Shown here: positions 26,144 through 35,206 of the stretch, piece after piece
Position numbering within the stretch: the stretch's first letter is position 1
Layout of the letters: every line of letters starts with the position of its first letter
Source: G965197675 sp965197675
Lineage (GTDB): Bacteria; Chloroflexota; Dehalococcoidia; Plut-88900
DNA length: 64,000 bases
NCBI GenBank assembly: GCA_965197675.1
Contig: OZ240221.1
Location: 2,170,001-2,234,000, forward strand
Direction of reading: 5' to 3'
Notes under the pieces: generated by a model
The model's database searches: none
The model's input: the letters and a program-made list of their open reading frames with translations, nothing else
What the model was told of the DNA's origin: nothing
Translations under genes and position numbers: made by a program

Positions 26144-27283
26144 ATGAGCCCACTAAGGATGCGGACAGAGAACGCCGATTTCCTGCAGTACTGCTACAAG
26201 ACAATCTGGTTGGCGGCAGGAGCGCAGGAAGAGGATGCCGAGGCTGTGGCCAGGGGCATCTCATTAGGTGATAGGATGAACAAGCTGAGCCAGGGGATAG
26301 GGGTGTTCGAGGTGCTCTTCCTAGCCCTTGAAAAAGGCAACATGAATCTCCAAGCAACTCCTCAAATCATTGAGGAAGGCTCCACCTGGGCGCTATATGA
26401 TGGAAACAAGACCACCGGCTACTGGACTCTAACTACGGCCACAAGAAAAGCCATGGAGAAAGCTCGTCAAAACGCGGTGGCCGTCGCAATGGCACGAAAC
26501 CACAACGACGGCGGGTCTTTCTTCACCTATACCTCGCTAGCTCTTGAAGAAGACATGTTCGCCCTGGCTACAAACAACAGTATGCCCCTGGTGTCTCCGT
26601 GGGGCGGAATGGAGAACAAGCTCTCCGGAGCACCCCTTTGTGCTTCACTGCCCGGGGGTGAAGAGTACCCGTTAGTGACGGACATAGCGTGTATTGAGGC
26701 CCACGATGCCAGCATATCGGAGGCAGCACTAAACAACGTGAAGCTGAAGGGTAAATTTCTCGTCGACCCTGATACTGGTGAACCGACCGATGATCCCCAA
26801 CCATACTTCGTGGAGCTCGAAGGTTACGGCCGCATTTCCGATTGTAAAGCGCCATCGGTATTCGACACCCCACGCCTCTATTCTATTAACGTATTCACGG
26901 AAATGCTTTCCTCACTGATAGTGCCAGGTGCAACTATAACTCCTGAGATGCCTCATCCCATATCCGCCTGGCTCGAAGAAGACTTTGGTCTTGGGACGGT
27001 GGGAGGAAGCTTTATCCTGGTCATAGACCCGTCTCACTTTGGTCCCATGGAAGAGCTCAAAACCAAGTCTGACCGATTTGTACAAGCGGTTAAGTCGGCC
27101 AAGAAGCGTCCGGGCGTAGAAGAGATTTTCCTGCCAGGCGAACGAGGTTTTCGCTCGAGGGCCAAAAGCCCTGATGTGGAGATACTAGAATCTCATTGGA
27201 GGCCCTTCACAGATAGAGCCAAAAGTTGCGGTCTCGATATTGAAGCGTTACGTGAGCAGTGGCAAACGGCTCAATTGTCTTGA
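26144..27283 (+). CDS. Ldh2-family dehydrogenase, variant active site
   Basis: This 379-residue enzyme is the closest relative of the 4055-5185 gene in the window; both start MSPL-MRTENADFLQ and end with LREQWQ/LRKQWQ. It keeps the fold segments LVIDPSHFGPMEELKTK and EEIFLPGERGF. At the active-site positions it has SQG where the family has SHG (residues 49-51) and HNDGG where the family has HHLG (Asp at 123). Loss of both His residues suggests an altered mechanism or substrate. AGAGGGGAA precedes the ATG. It closes the operon of alcohol dehydrogenase and DadA-like oxidase, so it may reduce or oxidise a keto or hydroxy product of that pathway. A MITE-like repeat lies downstream. Confidence 0.88.
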   Translation: MSPLRMRTENADFLQYCYKTIWLAAGAQEEDAEAVARGISLGDRMNKLSQGIGVFEVLFLALEKGNMNLQATPQIIEEGSTWALYDGNKTTGYWTLTTATRKAMEKARQNAVAVAMARNHNDGGSFFTYTSLALEEDMFALATNNSMPLVSPWGGMENKLSGAPLCASLPGGEEYPLVTDIACIEAHDASISEAALNNVKLKGKFLVDPDTGEPTDDPQPYFVELEGYGRISDCKAPSVFDTPRLYSINVFTEMLSSLIVPGATITPEMPHPISAWLEEDFGLGTVGGSFILVIDPSHFGPMEELKTKSDRFVQAVKSAKKRPGVEEIFLPGERGFRSRAKSPDVEILESHWRPFTDRAKSCGLDIEALREQWQTAQLS

Positions 27284-27472
27284 AAGCCCAACAATGAGGC
27301 TGATAACCCTTACCAAAATGGCCGTCTCGAGTCCTGGCGCCCTCGATGAACCTAGATATCTGAATGGGTGGTGCCATTCACCTAGCTTTTCCTCCATGAG
27401 ACGCTTATTCTCACCGCAGCACTGCTCCCAACTGTCTCCAGCCACTTGCCCCATTTGGAGGTGCTCCTTTTG

Positions 27473-27633
27473 AGGGTGTCTCAGAAAGGCAAACGCCTTG
27501 TTCCCCAACCGCCCGCTCAGGTAGGTTTTTGTATGTGGGGGCACATCCTCTACCTGGCGGTAGACAGGCCCAACCCCCTGCCAGAGGAAAACATACCTCT
27601 GGATTCCCTCCGTGGGGGCTTCTGGGACAGGGT
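27473..27633. mobile_element. MITE-like element, best copy (B), with inverted ends and candidate target duplication
   Basis: The element of 161 bp begins AGGGTGTCTCAGAAAGGC and ends GCTTCTGGGACAGGGT, so the ends form an imperfect inverted repeat of about 13 bp (family form ACCCTGTCTCAGA). CTTTTG occurs directly before it (27467-27472) and directly after (27634-27639), a candidate 6-bp target duplication. Centre: TAGGTTTTTGTATGTGGGGG and CTACCTGGCGGTAG. Other copies are at 20960, 43859, 44065 and 48635. It has no coding capacity. Confidence 0.65.
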
Positions 27634-28032
27634 CTTTTGATCTCCCACACCCATTAGAAATAGGCATCCTCTTAACAGCGGCTAAAAAGTCTTCCCCTAT
27701 ACGCCTGCATGATATGTGGCTCGGCTCGTAGAGCTTTTGCTAGGCTAGATAGATATTTTCTGTATAGCGCTACGGTTCATGTTCTTCGGGAAGAATACGA
27801 AGAAGGTATCATCAGCCTGTCCCAAGACGGGAGCATGTATCGCATAGGGGTGTGGTGAGGGCGCTATAATTCGCAGGAGAAAGTGTATCTAGAAATGAAC
27901 AGGTGAATACAATCACAAAATTGACAAATTTATCCTGGCGAACGTATGCTATCCCCAACTCCCATACCAGCTTCCAGGCAGAAATCCGTCAAATTGGCGA
28001 GTACGGCTTTTGACGTTAAAGAGAGGAACTTC
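27634..28032. other. Intergenic region upstream of the D-aminoacylase-type gene
   Basis: No gene is seen. TATAAT at 27865-27870 is a good -10 box but lacks a clear -35 box (GCATAG 17 bases upstream). The frame of the next gene is open back to 27946 but without ribosome binding site or homology. Confidence 0.4.
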
Positions 28033-29775
28033 ATGACCTATGACCTGTTAATCAAAGGCGGAACTATAGTCGACGGCACGAGGATACCAGCGTACCGAGG
28101 AGACGTAGGGATTCGCGGCGGTAGAATCGTTGCCATGGGAAGCCTCAACGAGACTGCCAAACGAGTCATAGATGCGGATGGCCTCATAGTGGCCCCAGGG
28201 TTCATGGACCTGCACACCCACTACGACGCTGCTTTGAGTGGGTGGGACCCCTACGCCACTTTATCAGGTTGGCACGGTGTCACGTCGGTACTCATCGGCA
28301 ACTGTGGATTTGGTTTTGCTCCCGTACATCCCAAGGACAGGGAGCGAGCAATGCTACGCATGGAACGCACCGAGTCGATTCCTCTATCGGTAATGGAATC
28401 CAGCATGAGGTGGGACTGGGTAACCTTCCCCGAATATCTGAATAGCCTCGAAAGCAGCGGTATAGGAGTCAACGCTGCATCGCTGGTGCCCTACTCTCCC
28501 CTACGAGCGTGGGTCTTGGGTAATGAGGCAGCCCGAGACCCAGAGTACAGACCTACTCCTGAACAGCTGGAGCAGATGAAGCAACTCCTGAAGGTCGGCC
28601 TTGATGCAGGCGGCTACGGCTTCTCCGCAACCCTCAGTATGGCTAATCGAGACTATGACGGCGGATATCTCCCTACCCACGTAGTTTCCAGGGAGGAGTG
28701 GCTGGAGATGGCCTCGGTGCTTAGGGGGTACAACTTGGGGTCCATCGAGTGGACTATCGGCGAGTCGCTGATGGGTCTGGGGCTGGATTTCCTTGTGGAA
28801 ATGGCGAAGGTCAGTGGACGACCTGTGAACTGGAACGCTATCCTTTTCGAGAACACCGATCCGGACAGGTGGCGCAAAGAGCTGAAGTGGACGGAAGAGG
28901 TGTACAAAGAAGCCGTGGTAATGCCCATCAACATCTGTGTGCCCATTGACATCGAGTTCACCATGGAGACTATGGGCATATTCGATCGAATGCCATCCTG
29001 GAATCAGGCGATGGTAGGAACTTTCTCCGAGCGCAAGAAGAAACTGGCGGACCCAGAGCGGAGACCCGCTCTTCGCAAAGATGCCGACAGTGCGGGACCA
29101 GTGATGGCTACCCAAATCGAAGGAGAGGCGGGACAACTCTCCGAGTTCCGCTGGGACTCTTTGATAGTGAATGATGTCGTCTTGGACAAGAACAAAGACC
29201 TAGTAGGCAGAAACATCACCGAGATCGCCAGGGAGCTGGGTAAGCACCCAGTCGATACCCTACTAGACCTGTCACTAGAGGAGGACTTGAAGGCCGAGTT
29301 TTCCATGGCAGGCGTAAGCAACGACAACGAGGAGGCCGTCGCCGAGATAGTGAAGCACCCATTGACGTTGGTAGGGGCCTCCGACGGCGGCGCCCATACC
29401 AAGTTTCTGACCACAGGCAGATACCCCACCTACTTCCTCACTCACTGGGTTCGAGATAAACGGATCATGAGCTTAGAAGAGGCCCACTGGCGCATGTCTA
29501 CCATGCTGGGCTGGGCCATCGGCATTCGAGACCGAGGTTGGCTCAGAGAAGGAATGCCCGCTGACATTGTAGTCTATGATCTGGAAAAGCTGCGGGTGCT
29601 ACCCATGGAAACCCTTCACGATCTCCCCAATGGCGACTGGCGACGGGTGCAGAAGGCCGACGGTTATCATTACACCATCGTGAACGGAGAGGTTACTTTC
29701 GAAGGCCAGAAGTGCACGGGAGCATTACCAGGCAAGGTCTTGCGCAGCTATGAGATAGCCCAAACGCCACAATAA
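28033..29775 (+). CDS. N-acyl-D-amino-acid deacylase-type amidohydrolase
   Basis: The 580-residue protein is a subtype III metal-dependent hydrolase. It opens YDLLIKGGTIVDGT, has the metal-binding DLHTHYDA (about 60-67), a Cys in IGNCGFG as in D-aminoacylases, and the catalytic Asp in VGASDGGAHTKFLTTG. The C-terminal segment GMPADIVVYDLEKL is the returning small beta domain. It should hydrolyse an N-acyl or cyclic amide bond of a D-amino acid or related compound. I start at ATG 28033, 6 bases after GAGAGGAAC; upstream codons have no homology. The ACMSD-type amidohydrolase follows by 37 bases and a flavin oxidoreductase after that, a three-gene operon. Confidence 0.9.
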   Translation: MTYDLLIKGGTIVDGTRIPAYRGDVGIRGGRIVAMGSLNETAKRVIDADGLIVAPGFMDLHTHYDAALSGWDPYATLSGWHGVTSVLIGNCGFGFAPVHPKDRERAMLRMERTESIPLSVMESSMRWDWVTFPEYLNSLESSGIGVNAASLVPYSPLRAWVLGNEAARDPEYRPTPEQLEQMKQLLKVGLDAGGYGFSATLSMANRDYDGGYLPTHVVSREEWLEMASVLRGYNLGSIEWTIGESLMGLGLDFLVEMAKVSGRPVNWNAILFENTDPDRWRKELKWTEEVYKEAVVMPINICVPIDIEFTMETMGIFDRMPSWNQAMVGTFSERKKKLADPERRPALRKDADSAGPVMATQIEGEAGQLSEFRWDSLIVNDVVLDKNKDLVGRNITEIARELGKHPVDTLLDLSLEEDLKAEFSMAGVSNDNEEAVAEIVKHPLTLVGASDGGAHTKFLTTGRYPTYFLTHWVRDKRIMSLEEAHWRMSTMLGWAIGIRDRGWLREGMPADIVVYDLEKLRVLPMETLHDLPNGDWRRVQKADGYHYTIVNGEVTFEGQKCTGALPGKVLRSYEIAQTPQ

Positions 29776-29812
29776 AACACCGTATGTGAATGTTATCTGA
29801 GGAGGAGGTTGC

Positions 29813-30943
29813 ATGAAGGCGAAGTTTGTCGACGTGGATGGTCACATTATGGAGCCATCGAACCTATGGATGGAATATCTTGAGCATGAGTACAAAGATC
29901 GGGCCCTGCGCATCGAGCGGGATGAGAAGGGCTTGGAGTACCTGAGTGTGGAGGGCAAGTGGTCTTGGTGGCTGTCAGGAGGCACCTTGGGGGCTGTAGG
30001 TGCCATAGGACAGGACGTAAAGCCCTTTCTCACACCGGGTAAGGTGAGCTATGAAGATGCCGTGTTGCCTGGTGCTCGCTATCCCGACGAGCGCGTCAAG
30101 GTAATGGACGACGAAGGGATAGACATGACTTTTATCTATCCCTCCTTGGGTCTAAACTGGGAGCACGAGTGTAAAGACCCCAAGCTGGCGGCAGCTTATG
30201 CCCGAGCCTACAACAACTGGGTCTTAGATTTTTGTAGGCCCCACCCAGACAGGCTGATACCGGTTGCCCACATCCCGACCCTGGATATCCAGGAGGGAGT
30301 CAAGGAGCTGGAACGAACACTTAAACTGGGGGCCAAGGCCGCCATGCTTGTCAGTCTATCACCAACGAAGCAGCCTTATGGCACACCTTACTTTGACCCG
30401 CTGTGGGCCGTGGCCCAGGAAGCTGAAATGCCCATCACCATCCACCCAGCCTCCGGCAGCTTGGAAACTCCCGCCCACTACTATCCACGTCCTGAGGACA
30501 ACACCACCTGGTGGTCTTTCGTCATGGGCGGCGAAGACGTCAAGATGAACTTTACCAGCCTATTCAACAGCGGCACCTTCGATCGATTTCCCCGTCTCAA
30601 GGTGGTTGTCCTGGAGTCAGGCATCGGATGGCTGGTCTACTGGATAGATAGGATGGAGGAGAAGTTCGATGTGAACGGCTTTACCACGGGGATGAAGCTG
30701 CGGCCTCAGGAGTACTTTCAACGCCAGTGTTGGGCTGCCATGGACCCTGACGAAAGGTTGGTCAAGTACAGTATAGACGTATTGGGAGCTGAGAAATTTC
30801 TCTGGGCCTTCGATTATCCTCATTCGGATTCTGTGGTGAATCCTGTCGGCGAGTTGAAGGAAAACCTAGCTCCTTTACCTGAAGAGGCTCAGAGAAAGGT
30901 ATTCGGCGAGAACGCTATAGAACTATACAGGCTGGCTGCATAG
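29813..30943 (+). CDS. ACMSD-type amidohydrolase
   Basis: This 376-residue TIM-barrel enzyme belongs to the Amidohydrolase_2 family (aminocarboxymuconate semialdehyde decarboxylase, 4-oxalomesaconate hydratase and relatives). The metal site shows DVDGHIMEP at the N-terminus, IPVAHIPT and ITIHPASG in the middle and WAFDYPHSDS with the metal Asp near residue 335. C-terminal GENAIELY is standard. Members either decarboxylate aromatic acids or hydrolyse lactones; the choice is open. Ribosome binding site GGAGGAGG. It has a close paralogue at 38018-39148 and a fragment at 16930-17317. Confidence 0.9.
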   Translation: MKAKFVDVDGHIMEPSNLWMEYLEHEYKDRALRIERDEKGLEYLSVEGKWSWWLSGGTLGAVGAIGQDVKPFLTPGKVSYEDAVLPGARYPDERVKVMDDEGIDMTFIYPSLGLNWEHECKDPKLAAAYARAYNNWVLDFCRPHPDRLIPVAHIPTLDIQEGVKELERTLKLGAKAAMLVSLSPTKQPYGTPYFDPLWAVAQEAEMPITIHPASGSLETPAHYYPRPEDNTTWWSFVMGGEDVKMNFTSLFNSGTFDRFPRLKVVVLESGIGWLVYWIDRMEEKFDVNGFTTGMKLRPQEYFQRQCWAAMDPDERLVKYSIDVLGAEKFLWAFDYPHSDSVVNPVGELKENLAPLPEEAQRKVFGENAIELYRLAA

Positions 30944-31006
30944 CAGGACCCTCAATAATCGTTATCCTAAATCTCCTCAAAGCTCATTCCACATAGGTGA
31001 AAGCAG

Positions 31007-32077
31007 ATGAAGTTTGCCCTAATGTACGAAATTCAGATACCCAAGCCCCACTATCCGGGGATTGAGCAGGAACGCTACAAGCAGGTGATGGATCAGGTGG
31101 CTCTAGCTGACAAGGCGGGATTCGACTACTTCTGGACTGTGGAGCACCACTTTTTAACGGAATTCTCTCACTGTCCGGCTCCCGAAGTGCTTTACGGGGC
31201 GATCTCGCAAATAACCAGCCGCATCCGTATTGGGCATGCAGTAGTCCTCCTACCGGGCCAGTACAATCACCCCGTCAGGGTGGCAGAGAGAGCAGCAGTA
31301 TTGGATATCGTGAGCGATGGTCGTATGGATCTGGGTACTGGAAGATCTTCCACCATAATTGAGATGGAGGGGTTCCAAGTCAATCCTGAGGAAACTAGGG
31401 ACCAGTGGAAAGAGGCCATCTCTATGATTCCCAGAATGTGGACAGAAGACCCCTTCTCTCATGATGGACACTACTACCAAATTCCACCTCGTTCGGTGAT
31501 ACCCAAGCCCATCCAGAAGCCTCACCCTCCCCTATGGGTGGCATGCAGCCAACCCAACAGCTTCGAGTCGGCAGGACAGATGGGGTTAGGGATCCTCTGC
31601 TTCAACCTGGAGGGTCACGATCAGCTGACGGACCGTATCTCTCTATATCGGAAGGCTGTTAGGAATGCCTCCCCCGTTGGGAAATTCGTCAACGAACAAG
31701 TTGCGGCTCTATGCGTAACCTATTGCGGCGAAAGTGATGAAGAAGCCAAGAGGATAGCAGGCTCCGAAGGTTTATGGTTTTTCGACAAGGGAGCCGAGAC
31801 TTACGGGGGATGGCAAAAGCGAGGAGTACCGGACTCATACAAGGTGGAGGTGGGCGCCTCCACCGAGGGAAGAGCGAGCAAAAGCGTAGAAGACCACTTA
31901 GAGTCAGGGGCCTTCGTCATGGGAGACCCCGACACAGTAATAGCCGGAATCAAAAAGTACGAGGAAGCAGGCGTAGATCAGATGTTGTGCTTCATGCAGA
32001 TGGGCAATTTAGCCCACTCCCACATCATGGACTCCATCAAGCGGTTCGGTGATGCCGTGATTCCTTATTTCAAATAA
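31007..32077 (+). CDS. LLM-class flavin-dependent monooxygenase-like protein
   Basis: At 356 residues this protein is of the bacterial-luciferase alpha-subunit type. It begins MKFALMYEIQIPKP and shows AGFDYFWTVEHHFLTEF, where EHH aligns with the flavin-binding region, IRIGHAVVLLPGQYNHP, DIVSDGRMDLGTGRSS and PIQKPHPPLWVA. The GTGRS form favours FMN-dependent monooxygenases over F420 enzymes. A flavin reductase partner is not nearby, although a PPOX-family protein is at 56227. It is the last gene of the run starting at 28033, 63 bases after the amidohydrolase, and may oxidise the product of those hydrolases. Confidence 0.87.
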   Translation: MKFALMYEIQIPKPHYPGIEQERYKQVMDQVALADKAGFDYFWTVEHHFLTEFSHCPAPEVLYGAISQITSRIRIGHAVVLLPGQYNHPVRVAERAAVLDIVSDGRMDLGTGRSSTIIEMEGFQVNPEETRDQWKEAISMIPRMWTEDPFSHDGHYYQIPPRSVIPKPIQKPHPPLWVACSQPNSFESAGQMGLGILCFNLEGHDQLTDRISLYRKAVRNASPVGKFVNEQVAALCVTYCGESDEEAKRIAGSEGLWFFDKGAETYGGWQKRGVPDSYKVEVGASTEGRASKSVEDHLESGAFVMGDPDTVIAGIKKYEEAGVDQMLCFMQMGNLAHSHIMDSIKRFGDAVIPYFK

Positions 32078-32358
32078 GGAGCACACCGAACATCATCGGG
32101 CTATACCCTCTCACACAGACCGATTCTCTACCGAAGTGAAAGCCTCTTTCAAAACCTGAGGAAGCGCTGAGTGAACATGAACGGATCATACAACCGGACC
32201 CAGTTTACCCGTCGTGTTCGTGGCCCTGACTGCTTCTTGGATTAGACCCGACGCCTTGGGCCAAATTCAGACCACCTCAACCAAGAGCATGTCGCAATGT
32301 TGAGTCTACGCGGCCCCCTTTTCGGCTTGGCCTGTGATAGCGCTTTATAATCAGACGT

Positions 32359-33183
32359 CTAATCCGTCAGAAAATCCAGTATTATTTCGCTGTACTGATC
32401 GGGGTTCTCGAAAGCCGGGTACTCCCCCGTGCCGTCCACAGTCGCCAACCGAGACCCGACGATTCCATTCTTGACCCTGAGCTCAGAGCTTCTGCCTAAG
32501 TCCTTCTCTCCATAGACTAGCAATGTAGAGGCTTGGATTAAGGGTAGACACCTGTAAACATCGTATTTCAGGGCCCCTTTTAGCATGGACGCTATCCACT
32601 TACCGTGCTCTCGCAGGTCTTCATTGGCCCGCTGTAGAGCTACTTCTCTTTCTTCCTCTCCCAGAATCGAAAAGGGAGCATCCAGACCGCTCCACTGTTC
32701 GAGGGGCTTTGGCAACTCGTTTTCGTCGAGCCAGTCTGGCTGCACGATCTCTTTCCAAACCTGCCTTCCTTCCTGCCGATTCCAGGGCGGGATGCCCTCC
32801 AAGACCAGCTTTGCCACTCGGGTAGGGAAGGTAGCGGAGAAATGTGCCGACGTAAAAGAGCTTCCATGACTCCCCACCACGTGAGCCCTATCTATTCCAA
32901 GCTTGTTCATAAATTCCAGCAGGGTTTCGGCATATTCGGGTGGTCCGTAGGGGAGGGGCGGCGTCTCCGATTTTGCGCAGCCCGGCAGATCCATTACATA
33001 TACGTTGAATCGCTCTGAAAAGACATCCAACACACGGGAGAACCACCAAGAGTTCCCACCGTACAGGTGCAGCATGACGACTGGGAACCCTTTGCCTTTG
33101 TTGACATAAAACACTTCACCGTCATCTAGCTGAACCTTCTGTCCCATAGCTGCCCATTGATCATAGGAATATGGAAAATCCAT
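32359..33183 (-). CDS. Alpha/beta-hydrolase-fold protein with degenerate triad
   Basis: The 274-residue protein has the fold: VVMLHLYGGNSWW (oxyanion strand), VYVMDLPGCAKSE, the nucleophile-elbow region VVGSHGSSF (104-109), LLVYGEKD and a C-terminal TGEYPAFENP. In active members the elbow is G-x-S-x-G and the late motif is GHxPxxE. Here the nucleophile position is His106 (GSHGS) and the catalytic His is Glu (GEYP), so classical hydrolase chemistry is unlikely, although Ser105 or Ser108 could substitute. GAGGTGAGG precedes the ATG. It lies 47 bases downstream of the SDR gene and probably shares its transcript. Confidence 0.82.
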   Translation of the reverse strand: MDFPYSYDQWAAMGQKVQLDDGEVFYVNKGKGFPVVMLHLYGGNSWWFSRVLDVFSERFNVYVMDLPGCAKSETPPLPYGPPEYAETLLEFMNKLGIDRAHVVGSHGSSFTSAHFSATFPTRVAKLVLEGIPPWNRQEGRQVWKEIVQPDWLDENELPKPLEQWSGLDAPFSILGEEEREVALQRANEDLREHGKWIASMLKGALKYDVYRCLPLIQASTLLVYGEKDLGRSSELRVKNGIVGSRLATVDGTGEYPAFENPDQYSEIILDFLTD

Positions 33184-33230
33184 CTTACAGCCTCACCTCA
33201 ACGATTGACGCCAGCTGTCCTAAACGCCGG

Positions 33231-33992
33231 CTACCATGCAACGTATCCTCCATCAACCAACATCGTATGTCCTACAACGAAAGAGGCCGCGTCTGAGCAC
33301 AACCAGACTACCGCCTCGGCGATCTCCTCCGGCTCTCCGATTCGTCCCACGGGGTGCCGAACAGCCATCTCTTCTTGTGTGGGGCCCCCATCGATGGGAT
33401 CGCGCATGGTCATAGGAGTATCGATAGCACCAGGGCAAACTGCATTAATGCGAATACCAGATCTAGCGTACTCGATGGCCGCAGTTTTTGTCAGACCAGC
33501 CACCCCGTGCTTGCTGGCAACGTAACAAGAACTGCCCTTTAAAGCTACCAGTCCCAGCTGGGATGCTGTGTTAACGATAGCGCCTTCTCCCTGTTCCAGC
33601 ATCTGGGGTATCTCGTACTTCATACACAGCCATACACCCTTAAGATTGATGTCGATGACCTGGTCCCATCCATCCTCGGGATACTCATGGGTTGATTTGT
33701 AGACTCCAGATATACCGGCATTGTTGTGAGCATAGTCCAAGCGACCGTAGCTCTTAACGGCTGCCTCTACCATGTTCTTAACATCCGCCGCCTTCGATAC
33801 ATCAGCCCTCACGAAGATGGCCTGGCTACCTGAATTTTCGATCATACCTACGGTCTCCTCTCCCCCCTCCACGTTCACATCCGCTATGACAACCTTGCAA
33901 CCTTCTCTCGCAAAAGCCAGAGAGGTGGCCTTACCTATCCCTGAGCCGCCCCCAGTCACTAAGGCGACTTTATCCTGCAGGTTTCCCGTCAC
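33231..33992 (-). CDS. Short-chain dehydrogenase/reductase
   Basis: A classical SDR of 253 residues: TGGGSGIGKA, VVIADVN (acidic residue favouring NAD), NNAGIS, Ser in IVNTASQ, YVASK and GHTMLVDGGYVAW. It is closely related to the tandem pair at 17328-18884, sharing LKGVWLCMKYE and AIEYARSGIR with them. The start is GTG with AAAGGAGGG about 7 bases upstream. It is the first gene of a two-gene operon with the degenerate alpha/beta-hydrolase. The substrate loop (residues 185-205) differs from the paralogues, so substrate probably differs. Confidence 0.9.
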   Translation of the reverse strand: MTGNLQDKVALVTGGGSGIGKATSLAFAREGCKVVIADVNVEGGEETVGMIENSGSQAIFVRADVSKAADVKNMVEAAVKSYGRLDYAHNNAGISGVYKSTHEYPEDGWDQVIDINLKGVWLCMKYEIPQMLEQGEGAIVNTASQLGLVALKGSSCYVASKHGVAGLTKTAAIEYARSGIRINAVCPGAIDTPMTMRDPIDGGPTQEEMAVRHPVGRIGEPEEIAEAVVWLCSDAASFVVGHTMLVDGGYVAW

Positions 33993-34034
33993 GTAATCCC
34001 TCCTTTAAGTAGCGTCACTAGCCATGCGATAACG

Positions 34035-34274
34035 TTATACCGGCCAAGTGAGAGTCATGCCGCGCAAGGCTTTCTGCCTGACCGATACATTCAACTCTAT
34101 TCCCCAATAGGATATTGACATAAAATCGATACCTGCCGGTAAAGATATCTCCCTCATAAGGTCGGCCATGAAACAGATCATTCCACACTGCACGCCAACA
34201 AGCACGGGTTGTTTACCCTTGTAGTCTTCGGATATTTGACTTCCCAGTTTGCTCACTGTTTGCATTATTTGCAT
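34035..34274 (-). pseudogene. N-terminal fragment of hypoxanthine phosphoribosyltransferase
   Basis: The sequence LGSQISEDYKGKQPVLVGVQCG, then ICFMADLMREISLPAGIDFMSIS, matches the first third of hypoxanthine-guanine phosphoribosyltransferases. The frame then runs into unrelated residues (YWGIELNVSVRQK) and stops. The PRPP-binding motif (VEDIIDTG) and everything after it are missing, so it cannot be active. The normal LKG is QCG here, a further sign of decay. It sits 20 bases from the nuclease-like gene on the same strand, which is a combination I associate with this gene in Chloroflexota, so the pair may be an old unit that lost its hpt part. Confidence 0.75.
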
Positions 34275-34294
34275 CTCGGTGTGTAGGACTCGAT

Positions 34295-34705
34295 CTACCC
34301 CCTGACCTTGGCATCAGCCAGGGGCCCGAAGCCGCATTTCGCCAGCAGGCGATGAAAATCTTTTCTATACAGCAGCTTCACTTTGATACCCGGGTAGACT
34401 TCTCTGAACCGCCTCAGCTTCCGGTTCTTCTCCGTTACCAGACTCTGCTTCATGGTGTTGAGCTCTACGTAAAGGTTCAGGTCTTGCAGATAAAAATCCG
34501 GAGTGAACATCTCCTCCATTTGTTCGCCCTTCCAGCTCAACGGAGAGGGACGGGGCTCGTATGTCCATCCCACACCGTAGAAATCTAGAATGCGCGCGAA
34601 CTCGGCTTCACTGGGATGGGCGAACTTGACTTTGGCGTTAGAGGATACGACAGCGCCTGCAATAGATCCGATATTATTCTTAGCTTCGCTTCTAACCTTC
34701 ACCAT
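34295..34705 (-). CDS. Conserved hypothetical protein, possible PD-(D/E)XK nuclease fold
   Basis: The 136-residue protein has HPSEAEFARILDFYGVGWTYEP, then FTPDFYLQDLNLYVELNTMKQ, then KLRRFREVYPGIKVKLLYRKDF. The order Glu (helix), Asp (TPDF) and Glu (VEL) is that of PD-(D/E)XK nucleases and VRR-type proteins, though the final Lys is Thr or Asn here (ELNT), so catalytic ability is uncertain. The ATG at 34705 lacks a strong ribosome binding site. It precedes the broken hpt fragment on the same strand. Function not known. Confidence 0.65.
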   Translation of the reverse strand: MVKVRSEAKNNIGSIAGAVVSSNAKVKFAHPSEAEFARILDFYGVGWTYEPRPSPLSWKGEQMEEMFTPDFYLQDLNLYVELNTMKQSLVTEKNRKLRRFREVYPGIKVKLLYRKDFHRLLAKCGFGPLADAKVRG

Positions 34706-34815
34706 GCGATGATTCGCCTTGACAGACGTTTTCTCTATTGATTATTTCATCCTATGTGACGTCGGACAAACGCGGAGTTTTGGACATTAGTCCATGTCAG
34801 GCGAGGAAAGCATTT

Positions 34816-35181
34816 CTACAGCTCTATCACGTAGCCATCTGGATCCTCCAGATAGATATATGGTTCCCCAGGAGCATGATCCCCCACGTCCAATACTTTA
34901 CCGCCAGCTGCTTTCACCTGCTCCACTGCATCGTCAACATCCTTCGCATCTACCAGAGAAAATCCAAAGTGGGTGAATCCACCTCCCTGTCCTACCGTCC
35001 CATCTTCTTCGGCCTGTTGCAGCGTGATGAGGTCCTCCGAGCCTGGTGTGTTCAGAAACACCATCGAATCACCTGACCAGAACTGGACCTCCATCCCGAA
35101 GACCTTCTGGTAGAAGTCAAGGGAACGCCTTAAATCGCTCACTGCTATATTGAGGTGTGTCAGCCCTTTAGTCTTGATCAT
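34816..35181 (-). CDS. VOC-family (glyoxalase/dioxygenase-fold) protein
   Basis: This 121-residue protein has two VOC modules: LTHLNIAVSDLRRSLDFYQ, then FTHFGFSLVDAKDVDDAVEQ, ending YLEDPDGYVIEL. Metal ligands His (THLN), His (THFG) and Glu (VIEL) are visible, with Gln in ITLQQ as a likely fourth, as in glyoxalase I. It is the last gene of a minus-strand operon: amidohydrolase, enolase-superfamily enzyme, ThDP enzyme and this protein, with gaps of 42, 33 and 25 bases. An isomerase or lyase step in that pathway is a fair guess only. Confidence 0.86.
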   Translation of the reverse strand: MIKTKGLTHLNIAVSDLRRSLDFYQKVFGMEVQFWSGDSMVFLNTPGSEDLITLQQAEEDGTVGQGGGFTHFGFSLVDAKDVDDAVEQVKAAGGKVLDVGDHAPGEPYIYLEDPDGYVIEL

Positions 35182-35206
35182 GGCTTGCCCTTCATTTCTA
35201 GTATAT

